Assembly (NCBI RefSeq): GCF_028554725.1 | Contig: NC_071667.1 | Coordinates: forward strand, 12,569,501-12,633,500 | DNA from: Zeugodacus cucurbitae | Taxonomy: Eukaryota; Arthropoda; Insecta; Diptera; Tephritidae | Direction: 5' to 3' | Length of the DNA stretch: 64,000 nt | Shown: in pieces, positions 1 to 11,000 of the stretch | Layout of the letters: each line of letters opens with the position of its first letter | Numbering within the stretch: position 1 is the stretch's first letter | Made by a program: the position numbers and the translations under genes | Notes under the pieces: generated by a model | Databases searched by the model: none | The model's input: the letters and a program-made list of their open reading frames with translations, nothing else | Told to the model about the DNA's origin: nothing

Positions 1-236
1 CATATTCCGCAAAGAAGCTAATGCATGCACCTTATCAGCTCTTCGCCGCCGTATTTGAATAGCTCGGCCGGTAATCCATCGGCCCCCGCCACCTTGTTGT
101 TCTTCAAGCGAGTAATTGCTATTCTAATTTCTTCACGGTCGGGCAATGGAACATCTGCACCATCGTCGTCGATTGAGTATCCGAGATAGAGTGAATGGGG
201 AGAAACGAATCGATCAGACAACTGGTATAAAACCAA
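1..236 (-). pseudogene. Non-LTR retrotransposon reverse transcriptase fragment (5' part of RT domain), cut by window edge
   Basis: The reverse strand encodes the start of a LINE reverse transcriptase domain. The words ITRLKNNKVAGADGLPAELF and GGEELIRCMH match the RT-0/RT-1 entry region of insect non-LTR elements, where 'K..KA.G.DG.P.EL.K' is typical. The reading frame is open from about 236 to a stop at 18-20; it then continues past that stop with residues LLCGI that still fit the family, so a single glutamine-to-stop change (TAG) probably explains the break. The element runs off the left edge. Residues upstream of about position 190 do not look like the family, so the 5' side is truncated there or diverged. 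It may belong to the same family as the fragments at 17.9-18.8 and 26.3-27.0 kb, but no shared segment overlaps to prove this. Function: dead copy of a target-primed reverse transcriptase. Confidence 0.75.
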
Positions 237-1724
237 CCAACTGGTATAATTAATTATTGTCGCAATTGTTAGTGGTTAAAACAGTTTAAAGTACATAATC
301 TCTGGTATTGTTCAATTCAAGTGCATAGCTCAAATATTGTGCGCCTATCAAGCCTGTAGGTGATTCTGTAATAGAACTGAGATTAGAATCAATAAGATCG
401 CATAATATTTTTCTACTACTAACTCGGCTACTGATAAAATATGAGACGGGCGACCAAATATTTTATCTAACCATTACGCGGATAGAGCAATAGATTCTTA
501 ACCTTAAGATGTTATAAACTCGTCCCCGTTTTTTTAAGGATTGACATAGCTTCTCGGTCTTAAAATTGTCGCATTCGTGTTGTCTTATTTCAAATAAGCT
601 ACTTGTTTGTTTGAGATGGACGTCGCTTAGCAAGCATCTTCTTCCACAGAAGCTGTCAGTTTTCGCACTTTTATTTTTTAGGTTTTCTATAGCGCACCTG
701 AAGTTTCACATTTTTATCTCTCACGTGGTTTTCTTGATTTTTTATATTTTTAATTAACTAAATTGTTGAAACTGTCTAGCTATTGAATACAAAAGTGTAG
801 TGTTAAAGTGCGCCTTTAGGCAAGTTAACTAACTATTTGGTACAAAATGATTTGTCAACAATACCTATGTACATTAATATCCATACAAAGTGTTGCTCTT
901 CTCATGACACACATACATATGTAAGTTTGTACGTATAAACTAATAGCATGATATCTATGAATGCCCTTATATTGCACTCATATACCAATTGCGAGTATGT
1001 GTGCATGCGTGTGTGTAAATTGTCTCAAAACTTGCACTTGTCAATGCATTTCAAAAATTTTTTCTCTCTAACAGAATTTACTTTTATGCACACTTCCTTG
1101 GGTATTGGTGCATTTGATGCATATACCGCACTGGTTTGTGTCGTGTAGGTGCATATTATTTGACAGGAAATTGCATTTGCTTTGTGTGCACTGACTTCAT
1201 GCACTTACAACACGCACTCACACACATGCGCGAATACATCTGTGTACCTTAAAAAGAAAATAAAATAATATGGGGCCGACTGAATACGCTTTTCTTTCCA
1301 TCCCGTTTGACTTACATTTGCATTTTTTAGTTGTCATTCTCTATGGTAGTTGCTGCTGTTGTTTTTGTTGTTTATTTATTGTGACTTTTGGTATTACTGT
1401 TGCCACTGTTGTTGTTGTTGTTGTTGCCATACGTTGTCAGCTGCTTTCGCTTTTGTAGTGCTGATGCGCCTTGGTGGGCATGAAGTGCGACCGGTGCAAG
1501 CGCAAAATATTGAGGCTGTCAATATTTCGCACATACTTTTAAGCAATTTTCAGATACTGGAGAACAGTGAACTTGTCGTGTGGATTCCACAAGCTGGTAA
1601 AGACTTAGTCGGAGAATATAAAGACTTTTTGAGTTTGGTATAAATTAAAATGGGTCTCGAAGATCGCCGACTTCGATTCTATTGTAAATTCAGTATAATC
1701 TACAATTTAGTATATTCTCGACCA
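237..1724. other. AT-rich non-coding interval with GT-rich tracts and a GTT run
   Basis: I see no coding signal. The interval holds AT-rich sequence, CA/GT-rich stretches around 905-1020 and 1190-1240, and a (TTG)n tract at about 1396-1427. Open frames here are under 100 codons and consist of low-complexity or cysteine/phenylalanine runs, which is expected by chance. Confidence 0.5.
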
Positions 1725-2517
1725 AAAGGTTTTTCAAAAGGGACGCAACAAAAGTGGACCAATAGGGACAGCAAACAGCGCATTGTTTTTCCCACTCTTT
1801 TCACATTTTCTTCAGTATTTCTCTCTTCCATTTCATCATGGAAAGATAACGATCCAACAACGAGTTGAAATTATAAAACTTTACTACCGAAATTCGGAGT
1901 CAGTCTCAACTTTAAGAGCGCCACGTACTACGTCCTACATAGCGTTGAGGCTTATTTCTGGCTGAATGGCTTCGTCAATAAGCAAAATATGCGTTATTGG
2001 ACAGACAGAAATCCACACGTACTCCATGAGTTACCATTGAATCCCGAAAATATTACGGTTTGGTGCGGTCTATGGGTCAGAGATGCCATTGGGCCGTACT
2101 TCTTCCGTGATGATCAACTGTCTATGGAAATCGCTACCGCTCAATGAAAACCGAATATTTTTGGCCCGAATTGGAATTGGATGATATGGACTTGGATAAT
2201 ATGTGGTTTCAACAGGACGGCGCCACAAGCCACACAGCCACAGTTATGGACGCCTCGGTCGTGTGATTGCCGTTAGACTATTTCCTGTGGGGCTACGACA
2301 AGTCTATGGACTATGACAGCAAGCCAGCGACGATTGATGAACTTCGTACGAATATCGAACGTGAAAATGAAGCATTATCGATCGATATGCTTGAAAACCG
2401 CCGAAAATTGGGTTCAGCGTCTGGACTTCAGCAAACGTGACTGTGGTGGCCATGCAAAAGAAATCGAGTTTCATACATAATGAAATGGAATTTAGTGCTC
2501 TTATTGAAAAACCCTTT
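1725..2517 (+). mobile_element. Tc1/mariner-superfamily element relic, internally deleted (copy 1)
   Basis: Decayed IS630-Tc1-mariner element. The N-terminal helix-turn-helix is visible around 1845-1925 (TIQQRVEIIKLYYRNSESVS). A DDE segment follows in another frame with ITVWCGLWVRDAIGPYFF near 2055-2110 and the catalytic-aspartate motif WFQQDGATSHTA near 2203-2250. The tail contains KPATIDELRTNIERE near 2322-2370 and GGHAKEIEFHT near 2443-2478. Frames change several times and a stop interrupts the HTH segment, so it is inactive. The spacing between the HTH and the DDE part is too short, showing an internal deletion. The ends carry related inverted termini: AAAGG then TTTTTCAA at 1725-1737, and TTGAAAAACCCTTT at 2504-2517. 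The copy at 52.4-53.0 kb has the same termini. The coordinates are those of the inverted termini; no clear TA duplication is visible on the left. Confidence 0.8.
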
Positions 2518-4730
2518 ATAAATGCGAGTGCGGTCCGATTAATATTTAGCCTCACCATAAGAAGCGGTTACTATAGCAAGAGAAAGCATAAACGTCTACT
2601 CTTAGCCGGATTTAATTTGAGTGTGAGTGGAAGCGGTTGTACCAGCAGATTTTCGAGAGAAAAAAAATATTATTAATGGTTGGTCTCGATTGACGGCAGG
2701 AAACTACAAACTACAAATTTTTGTTTTTTGGAGTTGCGTTTAAAAATATTTCTTTCCACTCCATTACTGAGGTTGTTGAATTATTCACAGTTGAATTCTG
2801 TGAATTTCAAAGAAGTATCACAAAATTCAGCACATTCAATTGTTATCGAATTTACACCGATGGTATTACTTTTGACCCACTGTGCAATCTAGTGTCATAC
2901 CACTGCGCTACAGCAACTGTGAACCCATCACTTTGTCATTACTTTTTTTATCTGCTCTTAGCATGAGTGCTACCTTCAAACTTTTTATTTCAATGTGTTC
3001 GTTCGTTCGCTTTTTTCTCATTCATTCCATTTGCAAAAGCTTTTATTCCTTTGAATGGCATCGATGACATTGTAAGCATAAAGTAATTTCCTTCTTGCAC
3101 AAGTTCATCCGGTGCAAACACATGCAAGACGCAGCCAAAGCAGTCAACCGCTTGCACCAATGCAGCGGCGTTGCACTCAAGTAGTTGCCTTGATGTGGCA
3201 CACGACGCCTGCTACGAGCCAATTCAGGACCTATGTATGTAATATATATGTATAATGGCTATGTATATATATGAAAGTGTAAATGGATATGTGTGTGTGT
3301 GTGTGCGTCTTTGTAATGTTTACGTGATTTGGCAATTTTGCACTATTACATAATCATAAAAGCTGCATTGGCAGCAACAATAGTGTTAGCGTTGACTTTG
3401 ACGGTGGCAGCAGCAACAACAATAACAACAGTAGCAGCAGGAGCAGCAGCAGTAATGTCAGCATCTTAAGTTGCCTCAAAGCATTAGCCAGAAGGTATGA
3501 AGGCGCAACAGCGGGTAGCCATGCCGATTCCTTCAAACGAAGGTTATTAATGTGGTGGAGAGTGTGTGGACGGAAAAGAGAGGGTGTTGCAGAGAGCGTG
3601 CGAGCGCGTGAAAATGCCAACGACAAATGGCGGGGATGTGTGGTGGGTAATCGGAAAGTGCTGAGTGACGGCAAATTGCAAATCTCTGCAGTTGGCACAG
3701 CTGCACCGGCAGCAGCTGCTTTCGCTTGTTTGCCTGCCACAAGCTGGCACACACACGCAGACAAACACAAGCAATGCCGTTGCATTCCTTCACTTCGATT
3801 GTGTGTTTTCTTTTACCCATTCGAAATGCCATGATTTTGTGGAAATTACAAAGAAAAAGGACCAAACCGAAAAATGCATGCTAAGTCGATTCGCTTTTCT
3901 TTTGCATAAATTGACACAAAGACGACATGTTCACTTTCATATTTCTCGCACACCCACACACACACACCACGGTCTATCTACAACATATTGTTGTTGCTGT
4001 TGTAGTAGTTGCTTGAACGCACACTTTTTTCTCACACACAGTTTGCTGAAGGAAGTTACATTACATTACATTTTTCTTGGCTCATTTTATTTTGGCAAAG
4101 CGTCATTTCATGTAAGCTTCACACACCCGCTCGGTCGCTCGCCCGCGTGCACACCACTGTAATTGCTGACGTCAGCATATTATTGGTGTCATTTTGCTTT
4201 CTGCTTGGCTCTGTTATCGGCGATGACTTTTCGGAAATCGAAGCCAAATTAAAATGCATTAAATTTTACGTGAACTTTTCGCTTTGGCTCGAATACTCGC
4301 AGTGCTTATGTATATGTGGCAAGGGACGCAGCGAAAGTTCAATAAAAGATTTTCGTAAAGCGTGCAAGTTTGCCTTAATTTATACCAAATGCAATGTTCA
4401 AGTTAATAAAAATCCAAAGTTTAGAGTTGCAAATGTGCGTCATAAAATAAAATAAACGGGCGCAAAGATCACCAGCGTTCGAATCGTTGATTGTTAATTG
4501 ACGAGCGAAGATATAGACTTACATACAAACATACATATACATAAGCAGAATGCAAAGCTGAATATTTAAAATGTATTTGCAATGGAAGTTTGTGGGAGTT
4601 TGCAGTACTCTTTCAACTCGCAGATATACTCTGATATTTTAAATTTTATATTTTTCTGAAGTAAATGGGAGAAAAATTAAATATTCTTTTTCAAAATATT
4701 TCTTCAGAGTGATCTATTATAACAACATTT
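2518..4730. other. Non-coding interval with CAG/CAA repeats, moderately GC-richer core
   Basis: I recognise no gene. It includes a (GT)n run at about 3289-3304, a CAG/CAA/CAT trinucleotide tract at about 3391-3452 that reads as a leucine run on the reverse strand, CA-rich DNA near 3950-3966, a GTT cluster near 3988-4005, and three TTACA units near 4055-4070. The 3540-4200 part is less AT-rich than its surroundings. That could suit a regulatory region, but nothing specific can be claimed. Confidence 0.45.
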
Positions 4731-5787
4731 TTATACTCTCGCAACAAAAGTTGCTAAGAGAGTATTATAGTTTTGTTCACATAACGGTTGTTTGTAAGTC
4801 ATAAAACTAAACGAGTTAGATAGAGAGTTATATATATCAAAATGATCAGGGTGACGAGACGAGTCATAATCCGAATGTCTGTCTGTCCGTCCGTCCGTCC
4901 GCCCGTGCAACGGATAACTTGAGTAAATATTGAGATATCTTGATGAAACTTGGAATACACGTTCCTTGGGACTAGTGAAGATAAGGAAACTACTACAAAC
5001 CAAGTTTCATTGAAATCGGTTGAGTAGTTCCTGAGATATGGTTTTTGACCCATAAGTGGGCGATGCCACGCCCATTTTCCATTTTGTAAAAAAATCTGAG
5101 TGTAGCTTTCATCTGCCATTTCTTATGTGAAATTTAGTGTTTCCGACGTTTTTCGTTAGTGAGTTAACCCACTTTTAGTAATTTTCAACCTAACCTTTGT
5201 ATGGGAGGTGGGCGTGGTTATTATCCGATTTCAACTATTTTTATGGTGTGTGGTGGGGTATGTATGAGAACCGACTGCAGAAAGTTTGGTTTATATAGCT
5301 TTATTAGTTTTCGAGTTAAATACAAATAACCGATTTAGGGGTGGGGCCACGTCCACTTACCCAAAAAAATTACGTCCAAATATGCCCCCTCCTAGTGCTA
5401 TCCTTTATTCTAAATTTTACTTTTATATCTTCATTTATGGCTTAGTTATGACACTTTATGTGCTTTTGGTTTTCGCCATTTTGTGGGCGTGTCAATGGTC
5501 CGATTCTGCCCATTTTCGAACTTGATCTTCTTATGGTGCCAAGGAATATTTGTGCCAAGTTTCGTCAAGACGTCTTAATTTTTACTCAAGTTACAGCTTG
5601 CACAGACGGACAGACGGACAGACGGACGGATGGACAGACATCCGGATTTCAAATCTACTCGTCACCCTGATCACTTTGGTATATATGACTCTATATCTAA
5701 CTCTTTTAGTTTTAGGTGTTACAAACAACCGTTATGTGAATAAAACTATAATACTCTCTTTAGCAACTTTTGTTGCGAGGGTATAAA
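4731..5787. mobile_element. Fold-back pair of DINE-1/Helentron-like repeat copies (head-to-head, junction near 4975)
   Basis: Two fragments of the dominant repeat family meet in opposite orientation. From 4731 to about 4975 the reverse-strand 3' end is seen: the terminal hairpin (TATACTCTCGCAAC ... GTTGC), the cataacggttgtttgtaagtc block and the GTCCGTCC tract at 4879-4905. From about 4976 the same family runs forward, with 'gatatggtttttgacccataagtgggcgatgccacgcccat' words (5035-5080), a GGACGGACA tract (5603-5640), and its own 3' hairpin ending at 5787. The two outer arms, about 240 bp each, are inverted repeats of one another, so the locus can fold into a long hairpin. The forward copy lacks its 5' third. 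Confidence 0.8.
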
Positions 5788-5886
5788 AATAATAATATTT
5801 TGAAAGTTGTCATTGTTGCTTTGTTAAAATATTTTTATCATTGTTCAATTGTATTGGGCTGTGATAGCCCAAAACAATTTGTAACA

Positions 5887-6108
5887 AGTAGGGAAAGGTA
5901 ACCGAACATTTTATACTCTCGCAATTTATTGATGTAATTTTCTAACACACAATTTGAAACAAAGTCCAATAGAGTAACGAAAATCAGCATATATAGTACA
6001 TGAGGGTTGAGGTAATTCTTGAACCGATTTCACTCATTTTCAACGCCCAGTTATAATGGGAGTAGGGGCAACTTGGCATCTGTTAGTAGGCAGACAAACG
6101 GCAATTCG
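5887..6108 (+). mobile_element. DINE-1/Helentron-like repeat, 5' fragment
   Basis: The family's 5' start is present (acaagtagggaaagg, then taaccgaacattttatactctcgcaatttatt) at 5887-5935. The conserved body words 'gtccaatagagtaac' and 'gaggtaattcttgaaccgatttcactcatttt' follow. The copy stops where Helitron helicase sequence begins. A reverse-oriented 5' terminus of the same family lies at 6797-6880, so the Helitron fragment sits between two inverted 5' ends. Confidence 0.75.
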
Positions 6109-6796
6109 GCCTTGAAATTACTCCGAAATTGCAAATGAACGAAACAGCAGTTGGAAAAATCGCCAAAAATAGCGCTATAACGAAGATTTTCCAGATGTTC
6201 AAGTCGCTGGAGGTACTGCACAGGACTTTAAAAGATTTACGCGACTACGAAAATTTTTTTGGTGAAGCCATGATTCTGTTGGCAGGTGATTTTCACCAGA
6301 CTATTCCTGGATCAACTGTTGCTGACGAACTAATCACATTCCTAAAATCATCTCATTTGTGGCGACACATAAAGAATCGCCAATTAACAAATAACATACG
6401 AGTGTTTTTTCAACAATATCATACTGCGATTGTAGAAATACTTGAAAATGGGAGCGACGCAGTTCACACCTCGATATGGATTAATACAATTTTTAACGGG
6501 TTTCTGCAAAAGAACAAGACTGGCTGTGAAGAAGGTAATCAATATCGTCACCAAAGCCAAGATAAAGCCAACTATGAAATTTGTTACTTTCTCCAATAAA
6601 CGATTAAAAAATCAAAGTTTTACAAATTATGATGATTTACGCTTAACACAGATCTACAATAATATCTTTCAATCATTTTAAAATTTATCGGCTATAACGT
6701 TTTCGTTTTTATGCGTAAGAATTTTTTCTCTGCATTGCAAGATTTACTAATTTAATGTATACCTTAGCCACAAAAACGTGTGGCAGGGTCTGCTAG
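6109..6796 (+). mobile_element. Helitron 3' fragment with terminal hairpin and CTAG end
   Basis: Contains a decayed Pif1-like helicase (separate entry) and ends with classic Helitron 3' features. A short stem GCCAC (6767-6771) pairs with GTGGC (6780-6784), eight bases follow, then the terminal CTAG (6793-6796), followed by T as expected for Helitron insertion between A and T. The 5' boundary is not visible; position 6109 is where similarity to the surrounding DINE-like repeat fades. RCR/HUH nuclease sequence is absent, so this is a 3' remnant and not autonomous. Confidence 0.75.
6129..6681 (+). pseudogene. Helitron Pif1-like helicase, truncated and frameshifted
   Basis: The translated words LEVLHRTLKDLRDYENFFGE and MILLAGDFHQTIPGST match the helicase core of insect Helitrons, where the GDFxQ element is characteristic of Pif1/RecD-type enzymes. 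KSSHLWRHIKNRQLTNNIRV follows. Near 6470 the match jumps to another frame, where KRTRLAVKKVINIVTKAKI resembles the 'NGTRLxVxxL' strand of later helicase motifs. A large central part of the domain is missing, so there is both an internal deletion and a frame change. In an intact element the helicase domain is fused behind the HUH replication initiator and unwinds DNA during rolling-circle transposition. Walker A is not present in this remnant, so it cannot be active. Confidence 0.8.
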
Positions 6797-6880
6797 TATA
6801 ATATAAATAAAGTTAAATAAATAAATTGCGAGAGTATAAAATGTTCGGTTACACCCGAACTTAGCCCTTCCTTACTTGTT
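6797..6880 (-). mobile_element. DINE-1/Helentron-like repeat, 5' terminus in reverse orientation
   Basis: Reading the reverse strand from 6880 gives the family start: acaagtaaggaagggctaag, the hairpin GTTCGG-gtgtaa-CCGAAC, and the subterminal TATACTCTCGCAA box followed by ttatttattt. The same sequence in the same orientation occurs at about 39100-39176 and 61740-61813. Confidence 0.8.
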
Positions 6881-8034
6881 CTAACTTATTTTATTAAGAT
6901 AACAGATAATTTGAGCCCTATATTCGGCACAAAGCCCAATAGAATAAGGAACATCATCATAAATATTAGGTCTTTATTCAATGCCTTATAAAAAGTGTTA
7001 CAGTGATTGGATTTAGTTCAAATAGCGCTCTTTCGTTTGATAATCTGTTTCCATCTAGACGGCAACTTCATAATACCCCCTCGTAGCCTCCTCCTTATTT
7101 GCGAAAGACGTTCACCATTAACAGGAACAGGTGGTAATCACTAAGCTCTATGTCCGGCTATATGGTGGATGCGATAAAACCTCCCATCCGAGCTCCCGTA
7201 GCTTCTGACGAGTCATCAACGAATTGTGTGGTCTGGTGTTGTCCTGGTGGAACACTTCAACCTTCTGGACGCTTCTGGTCGAGCGCCTGCTTCAAGCGGT
7301 CCAGTAGTTCGAAATAGATGGTAGAATTAAGCGTCTGGCCATATGGGAGCAGCTCATAGTGGATGATTCCCTTTCAATTCCACCAAACACACAGCTCAAC
7401 CTTCCCTGTTTGGGATGATTCACCGGCCTTCGACCCCGACCGTTTCCGCTTTATATTGTCGCACGTGTTCCATTTTTCGTCGCCAGTCACCATCCGTTTC
7501 AAAAATGTGTCGAGTTCGTTCCGTTTCAGCAGAATATCGCATGCGCTGATACGGTCAAGAAGGTTTTTTGCGTCAAATTATGCGACACCCAAACATCAAG
7601 GTTTTTTATGTATCCAGTCTTCTGCAGATGGTTTAAAATGATTTGGTGACTAACTGCCTTCTCTTATTCGGCTGGCTTATTCATGGTGTCGTTTTCACCC
7701 ACTCTGAATCGTCGAAACCATTTCTCCGCATTTCGAAGTGATATAATACCATCCCCCAAACACCATTAATCTTACGGAACGTTTCTGTAGCGGATTTGCC
7801 ATTAACGAAGGAAAACTTTAAAACAGCGCGAATTTCGACGTTAGTGAACTCCATGTTTACACATATAATCCAAACTAATCATGTATAGCGTCCTTTTGTA
7901 GGTTATGTCCAGACCTTTCAAAGATGTATAGTATTGCCAGATGAGAGCTCTATAGCGCTTTATACTAATCTAATATAACCTTATATCTAACTAACTATTA
8001 TACTCTGTGCATCATGTTGTGGGAGTATAAAAAA
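6881..8034 (+). mobile_element. DINE-1/Helentron-like repeat interrupted by a mariner
   Basis: Family body words appear at 6921-7000 ('cctatattcggcacaaagcccaatagaataagg'), then stop at the mariner. They resume at about 7950-8034 with 'ccttatatctaacta' and the 3' hairpin tatactctgtgcatcatgttgtgggagtata. The hairpin core carries changes (gcatcatgttgt instead of GCAACATGTTGC), which weakens the stem. The arrangement shows that the mariner inserted into, or with, a pre-existing copy. Confidence 0.6.
7018..7854 (-). pseudogene. Mariner (DD34D) transposase pseudogene, internally deleted
   Basis: The reverse-strand start codon at 7852-7854 opens MEFTNVEIRAVLKFSFVNGK, the typical mariner N-terminal helix-turn-helix. 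Later blocks appear in shifting frames: LKRNELDTFLKRMVTGDEKW with the first catalytic Asp (about 7470-7530), the WW region followed by an in-frame stop, GIIHYELLPYGQTLNSTIYF (about 7310-7370), FHQDNTRPH with the second Asp (about 7225-7250), HPPYS, SDYHLF with the third Asp, and the C-terminal GGIMKLPSRWKQII ending at a stop at 7018-7020. All three D residues of a DD34D site can be located, but at least three frame breaks and two stops separate them. The span is 837 bp against roughly 1,035 bp for an intact mariner gene, so about 200 bp is missing, most obviously between HTH and VTGDEKW and near the C-terminus. It would have catalysed cut-and-paste transposition at TA sites. Clear terminal inverted repeats were not identified. 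Confidence 0.88.
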
Positions 8035-11000
8035 ATCTAAATTGCTTGGACGGGTTTACAGAGCTCTATGACTGTTGAAGTAGTCATCTATATGTCATTT
8101 GGAAAGTTTTCTTTGATAGTAGGAAATAAGTTTGTCGAAATTATACCCCTGACAAACGAAGTATAACTATTAAAGAAACTGCACTTAATGTGTCTGAGAA
8201 GAATATATTCCATCCTCAAAATGTATGTTTTTGAGTTAAACCAAAGTACCGCTTATGAATGAAGAATAAGATACTTGTGGAGACCAAACCATACAAGACG
8301 TGCGACTATGATTTGTTTTAAAACATATTATGCTCTACCTTATTGAAAGGTAGTGAAGGTTGAATAAACTGATTATTTTTTGTAAATTCTTCATTCTCCT
8401 ACATCACACGCTTATCTTTGTATCCCAAATGATATCCCTCGCTTTGTTGTCAATTTACCGGCCATCCACTAAGTACTCGTATAACGCTCTCTCATAGAAA
8501 TTTAATGTTTAAAGTTTGCAACGAGTTTATTATTTCGCAATAAAAAAACCCAGAGAATTATTTTAGCTACTCAATAAAAGTAAAAAAAACGTAACGGAAA
8601 GCCAACGCAAAGTATACAAAGCAAGAGATAATCAAAAATGCAGGAAGAAAATAAAATATTGGAGTATTTCACTGAGCACAATCATCGATTGCAATCGATG
8701 TGAATTCAATTTTATTTATGCACCAACGCGTTAAAATAACGGAAAGCAGAATAAGCGGAAATCGGAAGAAGCAACCAGCGACGGTTATCAAACTGTTGAC
8801 GAGGGTCCTTGACAGCGGATAAAATACTCGTAAAAACCAAGGTGGCCCAAGTCAAATGTTCGAATGGCGGTGGCGGAGCCGTTGTATATGCGCGGGGGTT
8901 GGTAAATAAGGCAGATGATAAGTGCCTATACTTGAGCAGGATGTGAGAGTATAACTGAAGCAATGTTTACAATTACACAGCTGTGCCGGAACGCGCTCTG
9001 CTAATTCAACTGCGAATACAAAGTGTAAAAAATTAATAAATTTTATAAGTTTTGATTTCGATTTATCTGGCGTATGCTTTACACTTTATTCAAGTTTACT
9101 TTGATTTTCCATCCACCGAAATTATCTTATGCTTATTAACCTTTTGTTTATTGATTTAATGCAGCAGTAAAATTTTTGAATTTTTCTAATAAATTGTACT
9201 TCTTTGGACAGATAGAGATACATCATATGTTATTATGTGAAAATTAGCGGCTTTTATAAGAGGTGAATACTGTTTTCAAACATACGACACTGTCGACCCA
9301 ACAGAGTGGACAAGACGAACAGTGAAGATACAGTTTAATGACGAGTTGCCTTTTTTGTATGAAATTTTAGTAATGACAAAGACCAGGTGTTCCATTAATT
9401 CATAATCACTACACTCCGGTAGTTGAGAGCACATTCTCAAAAATCGAGAGGTCTGGGTCGTACATCCTTAAAACGACTGTTGGAAGACCCTTGAAGATAA
9501 CGATGTACGTGCAAGACGTAAAATTTTCATGTTTTCATGTTGAGATTATGCGATTCGACTAAGCACGTTTCGTGGGGTAAAGCTATTAAGTCATAAAAAC
9601 ATGGTTCATTGTATGCCGCTGAATTATAAGCTACTGGAGTTTCTAATCTTTGGCAGGATGGAAATGTAGTTCATGAGAGTGTGAAGACTGTGCTACGGCG
9701 AAATCTAAATTAGTAGAACAAAATGTTAAGAGCTCAACTACCGTTTAGGACCACGATTTATAAAATCGAAGAGGGACGGTTAGTAGATCAGTTCAGAACA
9801 TACATAAGCTAGTCCCATGGCATTCGGTTCGTGGTATTCCGGAATATTTGGTCCCTAGAGTAACTTGTCTTATAATGTTTAATACCAAGATAAGTACTTG
9901 AATAAGAGTGGAATAAAATATGTATATATATATCTACATAAGCTAGATTTTATATTTAGTTATAACTGGGAAGCAAAATACTAGTGTTTTTAAATGATTT
10001 GTGCCTGGAAAAATTCGTTTTCACTTAACATGTGTCTATTGCGCTTTGGTCCCAACAAATAGCTTCAAGCTTAGATTCATGAGACAATTTATATAGTTCG
10101 TTACTCAAATTATGTCCTTAACTGCTTACACTCATTTTTCCACATTTTATTCCATCACTTCGTCTGTTCGTGAGTTTTTACTTTACATTCTGTGATTCCA
10201 AATCAGTGTCGTGTCACTTCCGCATTGAGTGCTGTTTGGCTTGAAGCATTTGGTTTGTTTATTTGTTGCAATTGTTGTTGATGACTTTTAACAGGTTGCT
10301 TTCTGTCTCTTCGTTGATTTCCACCGTCTTTATTAGTTAATCTGATTGTCCTAACGGAAGTGGAGGTGGCAGTCATGCCGGAGGTAACTATATTTACTAC
10401 TCAGCGGATTTATGTGGTAGCGAACACTTCAGTCGGCTGTTGCCAGCTGCGTTCGGCAAGCCAATAAAAACAAAAACCCTGACTTCTATTGCTTCAATGT
10501 TAATATTAAATGGATATTAGGTATTCCTTCTGTTTTCTTCTTCTTTTTTGCTTTCCATATTCTATTTTCTTTTGGTAACGATTTTTACGTTTCTTTTTTA
10601 TCGTCTGTGCTGATTTACTATGCTTTTATTTAACAGCTGCTAACTGTTCATTTCAATTGTTTTGTAGACCTATTGACAGCATTCGCTGATTTACTATTAT
10701 TAGACTTTTGTATTAGGAAGGGAGTTGTACTTTATTAGTTGACTTTATGACATTTCTCCCTTTTAAATATTACTAAGAGGAATTGTCTTCTTTGGGTTTT
10801 GATTAAAATTGTCGGAGCGATCTGTCAGTGTACACCTTTTTTTGGATCTATAATCTTGGTTGGTGACTGGAGATAAGTCTTGAGGAGTATACCTCAGATA
10901 TAGTTTTAATAGATTTTATCCAGCCGGCAAACTAATCCGATCATGACCATATTCAGTAAAGGGGTCCGCAAGTTTGAAACTTGATGAAATTATCAACCGG

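Noticed and set aside
3354..3785. 143-codon reverse-strand frame with a long leucine run
   Set aside because: It is a translated CAG/CAA trinucleotide repeat, overlapped by other frames of similar length.
3665..4455. Overlapping forward frames of 165 and 148 codons
   Set aside because: No domain and low-complexity composition, and the two frames overlap in different phases. Left as non-coding.
4470..4490. gcgttcgaatcgttg as a tRNA B-box
   Set aside because: No matching A-box, acceptor stem or anticodon arm nearby.
5603..5640. GGAC/GACA tract as a CRISPR-like or satellite array
   Set aside because: It is the internal microsatellite of the interspersed repeat, present at the same place in most copies.
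9270..9760. Possible Tc1-like transposase relic
   Set aside because: Translated words only loosely resemble transposases; no motif, terminus or consistent frame could be fixed.
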